DNA from: Alistipes sp. CAG:435 | Lineage (GTDB): Bacteria > Bacteroidota > Bacteroidia > Bacteroidales > UBA932 | Direction: 5' to 3' | Assembly: GCA_000433355.1 (NCBI GenBank) | Contig: FR893160.1 | Location: 1 to 10,668, forward strand | DNA: 10,668 bases | Shown here: positions 1-6,145 of the stretch, in pieces | Numbering within the stretch: the stretch's first letter is position 1 | Layout: each line of letters begins with the position of its first letter | Notes under the pieces: generated by a model | Told to the model about the DNA's origin: nothing | Databases searched by the model: none | Seen by the model: only the letters and a program-made list of their open reading frames with translations | Position numbers and translations under genes: made by a program

Positions 1-53
1 TGTTACCGAAGGCATTCGAAGCAAGCCTAAACTGCATAGTTCCGTTATTAAAT

Positions 54-440
54 ATGTCTTTCGGAAAAAATCAACCTCTAAAGCGTATCTTACTAGACCA
101 AGGGCACTGCCATATCGTATGCAGGCCGACTGAAGTCTGTTATCTGAACTCCGAGGCTGACAACACAAGGGTGTTCTTGGCTGATGGGACGTGGGGATCC
201 ATTGACGACTCTCTTATTGAGATGGAATCCGTTCTTCCAAAGGACTTGTTCTTCCGGGCCAACCGGCAGAACCTTATAAACGTTGACTATGTTCATAGTA
301 TCGCACAAGGCCCCGGAAGGGATTTCATTGTCAATTTAAAAGAGCCATATTCGTCAATTGAATTTATCTTAACTCCTGAAAAGAAAAAAGAGTTGATAGA
401 GATGCTGATGTATGGTTCATCATCGTATCAGCCAGAGTGA
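54..440 (+). CDS. LytTR-family DNA-binding protein (possibly the C-terminal part of a larger regulator)
   Basis: Likely transcription factor that binds DNA through a LytTR domain, which fills nearly all of the 128 residues. The family signature is visible: an EVCYLNSE segment early on, an SLIEMESVLP segment, then FFRANRQNLINVDYVHSI, which matches the usual 'FFR.NRq.iiN...I' core of Bacteroidota LytTR regulators. No receiver domain or membrane segment lies inside the window. The frame stays open upstream of the ATG at 54 to the left edge, so the true start may lie outside and this could be the output domain of a response regulator; no clear ribosome site or promoter precedes 54. The next gene-like segment lies on the opposite strand. 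Family assignment is firm; target and trigger are unknown. Confidence 0.8.
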   Translation: MSFGKNQPLKRILLDQGHCHIVCRPTEVCYLNSEADNTRVFLADGTWGSIDDSLIEMESVLPKDLFFRANRQNLINVDYVHSIAQGPGRDFIVNLKEPYSSIEFILTPEKKKELIEMLMYGSSSYQPE

Positions 441-589
441 GAAGAAAGTGACACTCGATTTACAAAACGGTTTGGGTACTATCGTCGCTTCCACAGGCTT
501 CACGACCAGTATTTCGGTCGTAAAACTTATGGAAACGATAATGTGGTTTATATTGAAGAAGTCATAAAATGTGACAATAGAGTTTTACA
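441..589. other. Gap between LytTR gene and type IIG fragment; no confident gene
   Basis: The plus frame that follows the LytTR stop codon stays open without an internal stop across the gap and into the complement of the next feature, but it has no start codon and I recognise no family in its translation. A small inverted repeat (ACGACC at 502-507, GGTCGT at 516-521) lies in the middle. It has no T-run on the plus side, so it is only a weak terminator candidate for the LytTR gene. Confidence 0.4.
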
Positions 590-994
590 TCATTTGATTT
601 CAATAAAACCGATTGCATCACGCTCTGCCTTAGTCAAGTCATATAAATCAAATAGCATATTGTCAATAGCTATAGCTTTCTCTTTTGAATATTTAGTTTG
701 AATTTCATTTACAAGCACCTTAAATTCATCATTGACATCATCCGATACATTCAGAACCAGAATCTTGTCAAAAAATATTTTCCTCAATTCCCGTGTTCCT
801 CCTTGCAATTCCGGGAAATTGTCGAGGAAGCAGAATTTGAAAAGTGATGAATTCAAAAATGCTGTCAGATATGCCAAGTGATTCCCTGTTATCATAAAAG
901 ATTTGTCATTTTGATAGAACCCCTTCTCGTCATAATAAAAAGGGATAAACTTGGTCATATTTGGATACATTATTTTCGGCTGAGAAAAGTCGTC
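590..994 (-). pseudogene. C-terminal fragment of a type IIG restriction-modification enzyme (TaqI-like specificity domain end)
   Basis: About 134 codons encode only the extreme C-terminus of a fused restriction-methylase. It opens with DDFSQPKI, continues with the motif HLAYLTAFLNSSLFKF and ends in NMLFDLYDLTKAERDAIG. Such 'YLtA.LNSsL' and 'D.lFDLYgLt..Er' motifs close the TaqI_C-type target-recognition region of type IIG (Eco57I-like) enzymes. An in-frame TAG (995-997) stands directly before DDFSQ, so the frame has no upstream part; an ATG at 968-970 exists but would give an isolated 126-residue tail with no methylase or nuclease. The first 24 bp are identical to part of the longer relative at 4498-5490, while the rest is far more AT-rich and diverged. 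Likely a displaced or silent 3' end, not an active enzyme. Confidence 0.7.
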
Positions 995-995
995 C
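972..995 (-). repeat. Left copy of 24-bp direct repeat inside type IIG fragments
   Basis: These 24 bases are identical to 4895-4918, in the same orientation, and in both places encode the FSQPKI motif of the type IIG C-terminal domain in the same reading frame. Similarity stops right after the repeat on one side and, apart from a short ACTAT-like stretch, on the other. Confidence 0.9.
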
Positions 996-997
996 TA

Positions 998-1033
998 TAG
1001 TAGTGTGAAAGAAAAAGTTCTTTCACACTACTA
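998..1033. repeat. Perfect 16-bp inverted repeat (hairpin) at the edge of the fragment
   Basis: Arms TAGTAGTGTGAAAGAA (998-1013) and its exact reverse complement (1018-1033) enclose the 4-nt loop AAAG. It sits exactly between the broken 5' edge of the left type IIG fragment and the promoter of the following ATPase gene. On neither strand is it followed by a proper T-run. It could be a terminator-like stem, an operator, or a recombination end. Confidence 0.85.
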
Positions 1034-1045
1034 ATTTATTAATTA

Positions 1046-1077
1046 TTTGAAAATTCCAATATATTCAATAACTTTGC
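1046..1077 (+). promoter_or_regulatory. Bacteroidota-type promoter for the DUF234 ATPase gene
   Basis: A -33 TTTG (1046-1049) and a -7 TAACTTTGC (1069-1077) are separated by 19 nt, a textbook fit to the TTTG / TAnnTTTG consensus. The start codon follows 36 nt after the -7 element. A small palindrome GTAAA-A-TTTAC (1085-1095) lies just downstream, within the expected leader or start region, and could be an operator. Confidence 0.8.
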
Positions 1078-1113
1078 AACGGCTGTAAAATTTACGACTG
1101 TAAAAAATGCGAT

Positions 1114-2466
1114 ATGAAATTCTTTGACAGGACAGAACAATTGGCGCAACTGCGTGAAATGAAGAATCGTTCTTACGATAACCACTCAATGCTGACGGTT
1201 GTCACAGGAAGGCGAAGAATCGGAAAGACCACTCTGATAGATAAATCTATGTCAGGGGAGGAATACCTGTATTTTTTCGTCGGGAAGAAAAACGAGGCTG
1301 TGCTTTGCGCTGAGTTCACAGGCGAGATACGCACCAAACTTGGTCTTTTCGTTCCGGACGGGATCACTTCATTCAAGGATATTTTCGCCATTCTGATGCA
1401 GGTCGGAGAGCATAGGAAATTCACGCTTGTCATAGATGAGTTTCAAAATTTCAGCGAGGTCAACCCTTCCATATTCTCTGACATTCAGAATTATTGGGAT
1501 CAATTCCGTCTGAAGACTAATGTCAATCTTATCGTGAGCGGCTCCATATATTCACTTATGACTAAACTTTTTAAGGATAAGAAGGAGCCATTGTACGGAA
1601 GAAACGACCACACTATAAAATTGTACCCTTTCGCTCCATCTGTTCTCAAGGAAGTGATGAATGAATATGTCCCAGGGTACACAAATGACGATCTTCTTGC
1701 GCTTTACGCATACACGGGCGGAGTGCCGAAATACATTGAACTCTTTGTTGATGCCGAGGCGTTGACCAAAGATGGGATGATCCGGTATATTTGCAAACCG
1801 GACTCTCCGTTCATTGAGGAAGGTCGCAAACTGCTTATTCAAGAGTTTGGCAGGAAGTATGGGACATATTTCTCTATTCTGGAAGCCATCTCCGAAGGTT
1901 ACAACACCCAGGCGGAGATCGCCACATACCTTGGATCAAAAAGTATCGGAGGACAGTTGTCGAAGCTTGAGGAGACTTATAACCTCATAGGGAAAAAACG
2001 CCCGATGTGGGCCGGAAGCAAGTCGCAGACAGTACGTTACGAAATCAGTGATGTTTTTTTAAGATTCTGGTTCCGTTACATTGAGAAGAACCAGATGATG
2101 ATAGAGATCGGACAGTATCCTCTGCTGGCAAAGGTAATGTCAGATGACTACACCACATATACCGGAGACACTCTCGAACGATATTTCAAAGCCAAGATGA
2201 TGGAAGAAATGAACTATCGTGCGATCGGTAGTTGGTGGGATCCTAAAGGATATACCGACTCCAAGGGTAACCATCAGCAATGTGAGATTGACATTGTCGC
2301 TGTCAGTTCCGATGACAAAAACGCCGAGATCATTGAAGTCAAACGCAATCCTGAAAAATTCGATAAAGAAACAATGGAAGAGAAGGTCCGCTTCTTTATT
2401 CAGAAAGAAAAACGGATCAGACGGTACAAAAGAACCGTAAGGTGCCTTTCATTAGAGGATATGTAA
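1114..2466 (+). CDS. AAA ATPase of the ATPase_2 / DUF234 family with nuclease-like C-terminus
   Basis: A 450-residue P-loop ATPase of the type first described from archaea and common in Bacteroidota. Walker A is GRRRIGKTT (residues 32-40), Walker B is LVIDEFQ (105-111), a sensor-like strand LIVSGS sits at 139-144 and an arginine-finger-like YGRND at about 161-165. Residues ~246-310 fit a winged-helix segment. DUF234 begins near YEISDVFLRFWFRYI (309-323). The end carries EID (391-393) and EVK (408-410), the arrangement of a PD-(D/E)xK nuclease-like fold. Length is normal for the family and the gene looks intact. Cellular role of the family is not established. A short out-of-frame ATG at 1107 overlaps the start. 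It is monocistronic by its own promoter; the next gene has another one. Confidence 0.85.
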   Translation: MKFFDRTEQLAQLREMKNRSYDNHSMLTVVTGRRRIGKTTLIDKSMSGEEYLYFFVGKKNEAVLCAEFTGEIRTKLGLFVPDGITSFKDIFAILMQVGEHRKFTLVIDEFQNFSEVNPSIFSDIQNYWDQFRLKTNVNLIVSGSIYSLMTKLFKDKKEPLYGRNDHTIKLYPFAPSVLKEVMNEYVPGYTNDDLLALYAYTGGVPKYIELFVDAEALTKDGMIRYICKPDSPFIEEGRKLLIQEFGRKYGTYFSILEAISEGYNTQAEIATYLGSKSIGGQLSKLEETYNLIGKKRPMWAGSKSQTVRYEISDVFLRFWFRYIEKNQMMIEIGQYPLLAKVMSDDYTTYTGDTLERYFKAKMMEEMNYRAIGSWWDPKGYTDSKGNHQQCEIDIVAVSSDDKNAEIIEVKRNPEKFDKETMEEKVRFFIQKEKRIRRYKRTVRCLSLEDM

Positions 2467-2609
2467 TATAACGGGATTCAGAGGATTATAACTAAAATAG
2501 GACATTTGTTCAAATAATCGCATTCCTCTTCGAGAAACCGCCCCGTAAACCACATACGGGCCATCGGTTGATAAGCGTGATATTTGCTTATCGCCATATT
2601 ATCAACCCC
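2467..2609. other. Intergenic stretch with three nested inverted repeats
   Basis: Between the two ATPase genes lie CCCGTA/TACGGG (2542-2547, 2555-2560), GGTTGAT/ATCAACC (2566-2572, 2601-2607) and GATAAGC/GCTTATC (2570-2576, 2586-2592). The last two overlap at 2570-2572, so as RNA they would compete. No T-run follows, so none is a clean terminator of the upstream gene, although read-through transcripts could fold here. No open frame of note. Confidence 0.55.
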
Positions 2610-2638
2610 ATTATTCCGTAAAATATTTACGGAATAAT
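2610..2638. promoter_or_regulatory. Perfect 13-bp palindrome overlapping the -33 region: candidate operator
   Basis: Arms ATTATTCCGTAAA (2610-2622) and TTTACGGAATAAT (2626-2638) flank the 3-nt centre ATA. The right arm contains TTTA (2626-2629), which is the -33 element of the promoter below, so a dimeric repressor bound here would block it. Its core GTAAA/TTTAC also occurs as a smaller palindrome at 1085-1095, in front of the preceding ATPase gene. Confidence 0.6.
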
Positions 2639-2656
2639 ATTTTATTAGTATATTTG
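2626..2656 (+). promoter_or_regulatory. Promoter of the ATPase-Toprim pair
   Basis: The -7 element TATATTTG (2649-2656) is preceded at 19 nt by TTTA (2626-2629), one base off the -33 consensus. The transcript would start around 2660, leaving a leader of roughly 20 nt before the ATG at 2683. This placement rules out the GTG at 2656 as the start. Confidence 0.65.
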
Positions 2657-2682
2657 TGGCGAATGTTGAAATATCGATTGCT

Positions 2683-3789
2683 ATGTTAATAAAATTTTCG
2701 GTAAATAACTATCGCGGTTTTGCGGACAAGATAGAGTGGGACTTGTCGCATCCCAGCAATTATTCTTTTAATCAGAATGCCATTAAAGACAACATCCTGA
2801 AAAACGGCATCATTTATGGTCCTAACGGGGCTGGAAAAAGCAACTTGGGATTGGCCGTATTCGACATAGCCAATCACTTGTCGCATAAATGGAAAAAGCC
2901 GGATTACTATTTGAACTATGCTTCCGCATACAATTACAATCAGCCTGTAAATTTTGAATATGTATTCAAGTTCGAGGATGACACTATATTGTATAAATAT
3001 TCCAAGGTGGCAAAAGAACTTAAAGGAGAACTGGTAAAAGAGCAACTTTTTCTGAATGAAAAAGAGTTGTTCTATAATGACGCAGGCACTTTGCGCTTAA
3101 ATAAAGACTTTGCGCTGACGGATATGGCGATAGATAGTGTAAGAAACAGCGCCAACAATATTTCAATTGTCAACTATCTTTTGAGTGTCGTACCTTTCCC
3201 CAAAGGACACGCATTGCTGAAACTCCGCGATTTTGTGGAGAATATGTTATTTTTCAGAAGCCTTGACAATCGAGAATTTATCGGCCTTAAAGAAGGAGGC
3301 AGCAACATAGAAGAGTACATAATAAATAATCAACTCACAGAAGATTTTTCAGAGTTTCTGAAAGAGGTGAGTGGACAGAATTTTGCGTTCGCCAAGCCCA
3401 ATCAAGGCGAGAATATGCTTTATGTTGTGATCAATGATGTTCGCATTCCTTTCTTGCAGGTGGCTTCTACAGGCACATTGAATCTGGAGTTGCAATATTA
3501 CTGGCTTAAAGAAATGGTGAACGCTTCTTTTATCTTCATTGATGAATTCGATGCCTTCTATCATTATGAGCTTTCATACACCCTTTGCCGTAGATTGTTC
3601 AAGAGTGACAACCAATTATTCTTGACAACCCACGATACTTTCCTGCTTTCCAATGACTTGCTGCGACCGGATTGCTTCTTTATCCTGAAAGACAATAAAA
3701 TCAATGCGATATGCGACCTTACGGACAAAGAGCTACGTTTTGGACATAATTTGGAGAAACTGTATAGAGGTGGAACTTTTGCCGTATGA
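2683..3789 (+). CDS. AAA/ABC-type ATPase (AAA_15/AAA_21, OLD-like) of a two-gene putative defence module
   Basis: A 368-residue ATPase of the SMC/ABC-like class. It opens with MLIKFSVNNYRGFADKI, typical of 'recF-like' N-termini. Walker A is GPNGAGKSN (46-54), an ABC-signature-like ASTGT is at 261-265, Walker B is FIFIDE (283-288) and the switch histidine is in LTTHDT (H317). The middle (about 60-255) replaces the coiled coil with a mixed domain. I chose the ATG at 2683, because the upstream GTG at 2656 lies inside the promoter. The stop overlaps the next gene's ATG by 4 bp, implying translational coupling. ATPases of this class energise or gate partner nucleases in OLD, PARIS (AriA) and RloA-type systems; I recall similar ATPases paired with a small partner like the one here, without a firm published function. 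Codons are AT-richer than in htpG downstream, in line with acquired DNA. Confidence 0.85.
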   Translation: MLIKFSVNNYRGFADKIEWDLSHPSNYSFNQNAIKDNILKNGIIYGPNGAGKSNLGLAVFDIANHLSHKWKKPDYYLNYASAYNYNQPVNFEYVFKFEDDTILYKYSKVAKELKGELVKEQLFLNEKELFYNDAGTLRLNKDFALTDMAIDSVRNSANNISIVNYLLSVVPFPKGHALLKLRDFVENMLFFRSLDNREFIGLKEGGSNIEEYIINNQLTEDFSEFLKEVSGQNFAFAKPNQGENMLYVVINDVRIPFLQVASTGTLNLELQYYWLKEMVNASFIFIDEFDAFYHYELSYTLCRRLFKSDNQLFLTTHDTFLLSNDLLRPDCFFILKDNKINAICDLTDKELRFGHNLEKLYRGGTFAV

Positions 3790-4526
3790 TATTATTCGTA
3801 TTTGAAGGTGGCAAGGCCGAACCAATGGTATTCGATTCGATAGGGGAACTGTTCTTGTCGAAGGAAGAGCTATGCGTTTTAAAATGCGAGCACGACCTTC
3901 CGACATTATACTCAAACCTGAGGGCTAATGAATATGACTTGTTCCGATCTTTACCTTTCAAAGAAAATAATATATACCTGCCTGAAGACAAGCGTTTGGA
4001 TACCTTGTTCTCCCAGATATTCCTATTCTTCGATTATGATTTTCAGAATAGATTAGGAACACAGAAAGTCAATGGTATATTGGATGAAATGTTGGACTTT
4101 TTCAGTGACGAAACCGAAAACGGAAAGTTGTATATCAACTATCCGATGATTGAGTCTTTGAAATATACCAAAGAAATACCGGATGCGAATTATTGGCGGT
4201 ATGTGGCGACAAGGGAAGAATGTGCCAGCCACAAGTTTAAGGGTAATGCAGAGCGTTTCGCATATTCAGAAGCCAAGGCTTTTCGTTTTATCGATCTTGT
4301 TAAAACCGAGAGGCAAAAGGTTGCTGACAATTGGGAAAAGTTGAAATTCCAGAATGTATGCAAGGCTAATTATTTGGTGTCTGATAGTAATACGCTACCT
4401 TTACGGAAATCAACCATCAATCAAAAAGACATATTTGAAGCGCAAAAAAGCAAATATGTGGATATTAACGAAAGTGTCGCCATATTGAATTCTTTCCCTA
4501 TCTTTTTGTATGACTATTTAAAGTGA
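3786..4526 (+). CDS. Toprim-like (OLD/RloB-like) partner protein of the ATPase
   Basis: A 246-residue protein with no signal peptide or membrane segment. The N-terminus MILFVFEGGKAEP places a conserved Glu (E7) on the first strand, and LFFDYD places a D-x-D (D83, D85) after the second. This glutamate plus DxD order is that of metal-binding Toprim domains, as in OLD nucleases and RloB-like proteins. Further conserved-looking blocks are GKLYINYPMIESLKY (113-127) and KEIPDANYWRY (129-139). It starts in the stop codon of the ATPase gene (ATGA), so the two are certainly one operon. By analogy with PARIS AriB or RloB it may be the toxic nuclease arm held by the ATPase; that is inference, and I do not see DUF4435 features. 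Its 3' end overlaps the convergent type IIG piece by 29 bp. Confidence 0.7.
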   Translation: MILFVFEGGKAEPMVFDSIGELFLSKEELCVLKCEHDLPTLYSNLRANEYDLFRSLPFKENNIYLPEDKRLDTLFSQIFLFFDYDFQNRLGTQKVNGILDEMLDFFSDETENGKLYINYPMIESLKYTKEIPDANYWRYVATREECASHKFKGNAERFAYSEAKAFRFIDLVKTERQKVADNWEKLKFQNVCKANYLVSDSNTLPLRKSTINQKDIFEAQKSKYVDINESVAILNSFPIFLYDYLK

Positions 4527-5490
4527 AGGCACGTTCATCTTCAGAAAGGCCATAGAGGTCGAAGACTTTGTTATCGATGATGTTTTCAAGGACAGCACTA
4601 TCCTTTGAGTCTCGCTTATATTTTTGAATATCATCGACTAACGATTCCCATTCCGCATCGTCTTGGATTAACGGAACCGGGATGCATTCCACTGTGTATT
4701 TCAGCCAACGGTTCGTTCCTACACCGGAAGTGGATCCCAAGGTGTGCTGGAAATACCAATGGATCAAAGAAGAATTGATAACCGCCAACAGGTATTTGAT
4801 GTGCTTCCCAACCATAAAGAACACTGTGTTCAAAGGAATGAGGCCGTCCGTTGACAATGCGAATTTGGATTCGTCAGTCAGTTCTATCCACACGATTTTC
4901 GGCTGAGAAAAGTCGTCCGAATAGTTGGCGTCCCACCTTTGCAGGGCATACCATTCGTAGCGGATGCAAGTCTCGGCCTTGTTCCTTGCAGATAGCTGGG
5001 GTTTGTAGAGTAAAAGGTGCTGATAAACAGATGGATATTGGTCCATAAACGCTTGCTCGGCTTCGGCTGACGAACCTTGAATGCTGGAGTCAAGATGGAG
5101 CGGGAAGTGCCACGGAATCCAAATCAGCCAGAGTCCGGCCCAGTCGTAGGAGTAGCGCTTGATGTCGCGGCCTCTCAAAATTGGCCTAATGATCGCCTCC
5201 GTTCTTTGGCGTTCTTCCTCGGACTTACAGTTTGAAAGGATCTCATCGCGCCTTTCGGTTGTGATTATAAAGGCGTCGTTGTAACCGGTCTTTATGCCGT
5301 AATTGATGCTGATATCCCAGTCCCTCAGCGGTTTCCCGACACTTTCGATCTTTCGCTTGATGCTCTGTTCGATGGGGGTGAGGACTACCCAGGCGGCGGG
5401 GCCGGGGAATCCGCAGGTTGAGCCCTGTTGCTGAACATATACGCCCAGATTGTTGATGACATCACGGGGCTGGGAGGAGGTGACTACATA
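4498..5490 (-). pseudogene. 5'-truncated type IIG restriction-modification enzyme: target-recognition half only
   Basis: The minus frame is open from 5490 (just after a TAA at 5491-5493) to the stop at 4498, about 330 residues. It shows the late linker and TaqI_C-like specificity domain of a type IIG enzyme: GKPLRDWDISINYGIKTGYN, then IIRPILRGRDIKRYSY, then DDFSQPKIVWIEL, then KYLLAVINSSLIHWYF, and finally DNKVFDLYGLSEDERAF. The nuclease and the N6-adenine methylase (normally hundreds of residues with an NPPY motif) are absent, because sequence upstream of 5490 switches to repeats. No good start codon or promoter exists; a TTG at 5178 only marks a possible internal start. It is thus a relic or a donor cassette for specificity exchange rather than an active enzyme. 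The 3' end runs into the convergent Toprim-like gene. Confidence 0.75.
4895..4918 (-). repeat. Right copy of 24-bp direct repeat inside type IIG fragments
   Basis: Identical to 972-995 in sequence, orientation and reading frame (FSQPKI motif). The distance between the copies is 3,923 bp and encloses the DUF234 ATPase, the ATPase-Toprim pair and one alternative C-terminus of the type IIG gene. Confidence 0.9.
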
Positions 5491-5511
5491 TTATTCGACA
5501 ATATGGCAATA

Positions 5512-5743
5512 ATTCAGGAGAACGATTACATCAGCACCTGGAACTGCAACTTAATGATTATCGGATAAATGCAGTTCCAGGTGCGCGTAGTATTTCGCAC
5601 CTGGAAGGGTGGGGCGCCAATAGGGGGCACTGTAGAGGGTTCTTTGACTTTCAGGTGTGCGATTATATTCACACCTGGAATTGTAACTTGGTCGTTATCA
5701 GTAGAATGTCGTTTTAGGTGCGATGGATGAGCTGACTGTGCTA
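5512..5743. repeat. Array of about four 32-nt hairpin elements with 31- to 42-nt linkers
   Basis: Units start at 5512, 5575, 5649 and 5712 (periods 63, 74, 63). Unit 2 (5575-5606) is TTCCAGGTGCG, 10 nt, CGCACCTGGAA. Unit 3 (5649-5680) has the same plan with GGTGTG/CACACC, so a C-G pair has become T-A while pairing is kept. Unit 1 has a decayed left arm and unit 4 only the left arm. The 31-nt linkers after units 1 and 3 match at 19 of 31 positions; the linker after unit 2 is unrelated and 42 nt long. The right arm of unit 1 also forms an exact 15-bp inverted repeat with the left arm of unit 2 (5534-5548 with 5570-5584). Confidence 0.8.
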
Positions 5744-5996
5744 TCCGGGAATATTGGTTGCATACTTGCAAGGTGGCAGAAATGGTCTAAAGTGTCGCTG
5801 AAGGGTTCTGAAGTGAGGTTTCGGGCGGCAAAAAAGGGCAAAAGTGTCGCCTGGGGTTTCCGACGGGAGATGTTTGGCAGCGAAAAAGGCCAAAAGCGTT
5901 ACTGAAGAGTTCCGAAGTGGGGTGCAGGGCGGCAAAAAAGGCTGAAAGTGATGCCGTGGAGTGATGGGGAAGTGGCGTGGTGAGTGAATGACGAGC
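5737..5996. repeat. Tandem repeat, 52-bp period, about four to five copies
   Basis: The phrase AAAGTGTCGC and relatives recur at 5789, 5841, 5893 and 5945, exactly 52 bp apart, each preceded by GGCGGCAAAAAAGG-like sequence. A weaker copy fits at 5737-5788 and the last copy decays after about 5960. Because 52 is not a multiple of three, open frames across it shift phase in each unit, which argues against a coding repeat. Confidence 0.8.
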
Positions 5997-6025
5997 GAAA
6001 TGTAAATATTTATGAATCATAGGGC

Positions 6026-6056
6026 TTGGAATTGTTGTGGACATTGGCTATCTTTG
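6026..6056 (+). promoter_or_regulatory. Promoter of the Mpi-like invertase
   Basis: The -7 TATCTTTG (6049-6056) fits the consensus exactly. TTGG (6026-6029), 19 nt upstream, is an acceptable -33. The leader would be about 80 nt and ends in AGGAGG (6131-6136), 9 nt before the ATG: an unusually strong Shine-Dalgarno for this phylum. Confidence 0.6.
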
Positions 6057-6145
6057 GGGCGGGCATCGGAACGGCTTCGGTTTCTTTCCGCGGGGCGTAG
6101 GATTCTGATGCGGGTGAGGCGAAAGGAAAGAGGAGGTAGAGAACT

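Larger units (their letters stand above)
5491..6025. other. Gene-free stretch between the type IIG relic and the invertase
   Basis: Apart from the hairpin array and the 52-bp tandem repeat, I see no gene, tRNA or other RNA here. Short open frames on both strands are products of the repeats. A weak stem CATATT/AATATG (5487-5492, 5500-5505) lies exactly where the type IIG reading frame breaks off. Confidence 0.6.

Noticed and set aside
2656..2682. GTG at 2656 as the start of the ATPase gene
   Set aside because: The codon overlaps the -7 promoter box, and the ATG at 2683 gives the usual family N-terminus MLIKFSVNNYRGF.
4498..5178. Independent 226-residue gene starting at TTG 5178
   Set aside because: The same frame continues in type IIG homology up to 5490, so the TTG lies inside a truncated larger protein and has no ribosome site.
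5512..5743. CRISPR array
   Set aside because: Units are self-complementary, spacing is uneven, linkers are partly related to each other instead of unique, and no cas gene is near.
5741..6044. Minus-strand open frames through the 52-bp repeat as a repeat protein
   Set aside because: The period is not a multiple of three, so each unit is read in a different phase; no start signal and no conserved peptide repeat result.
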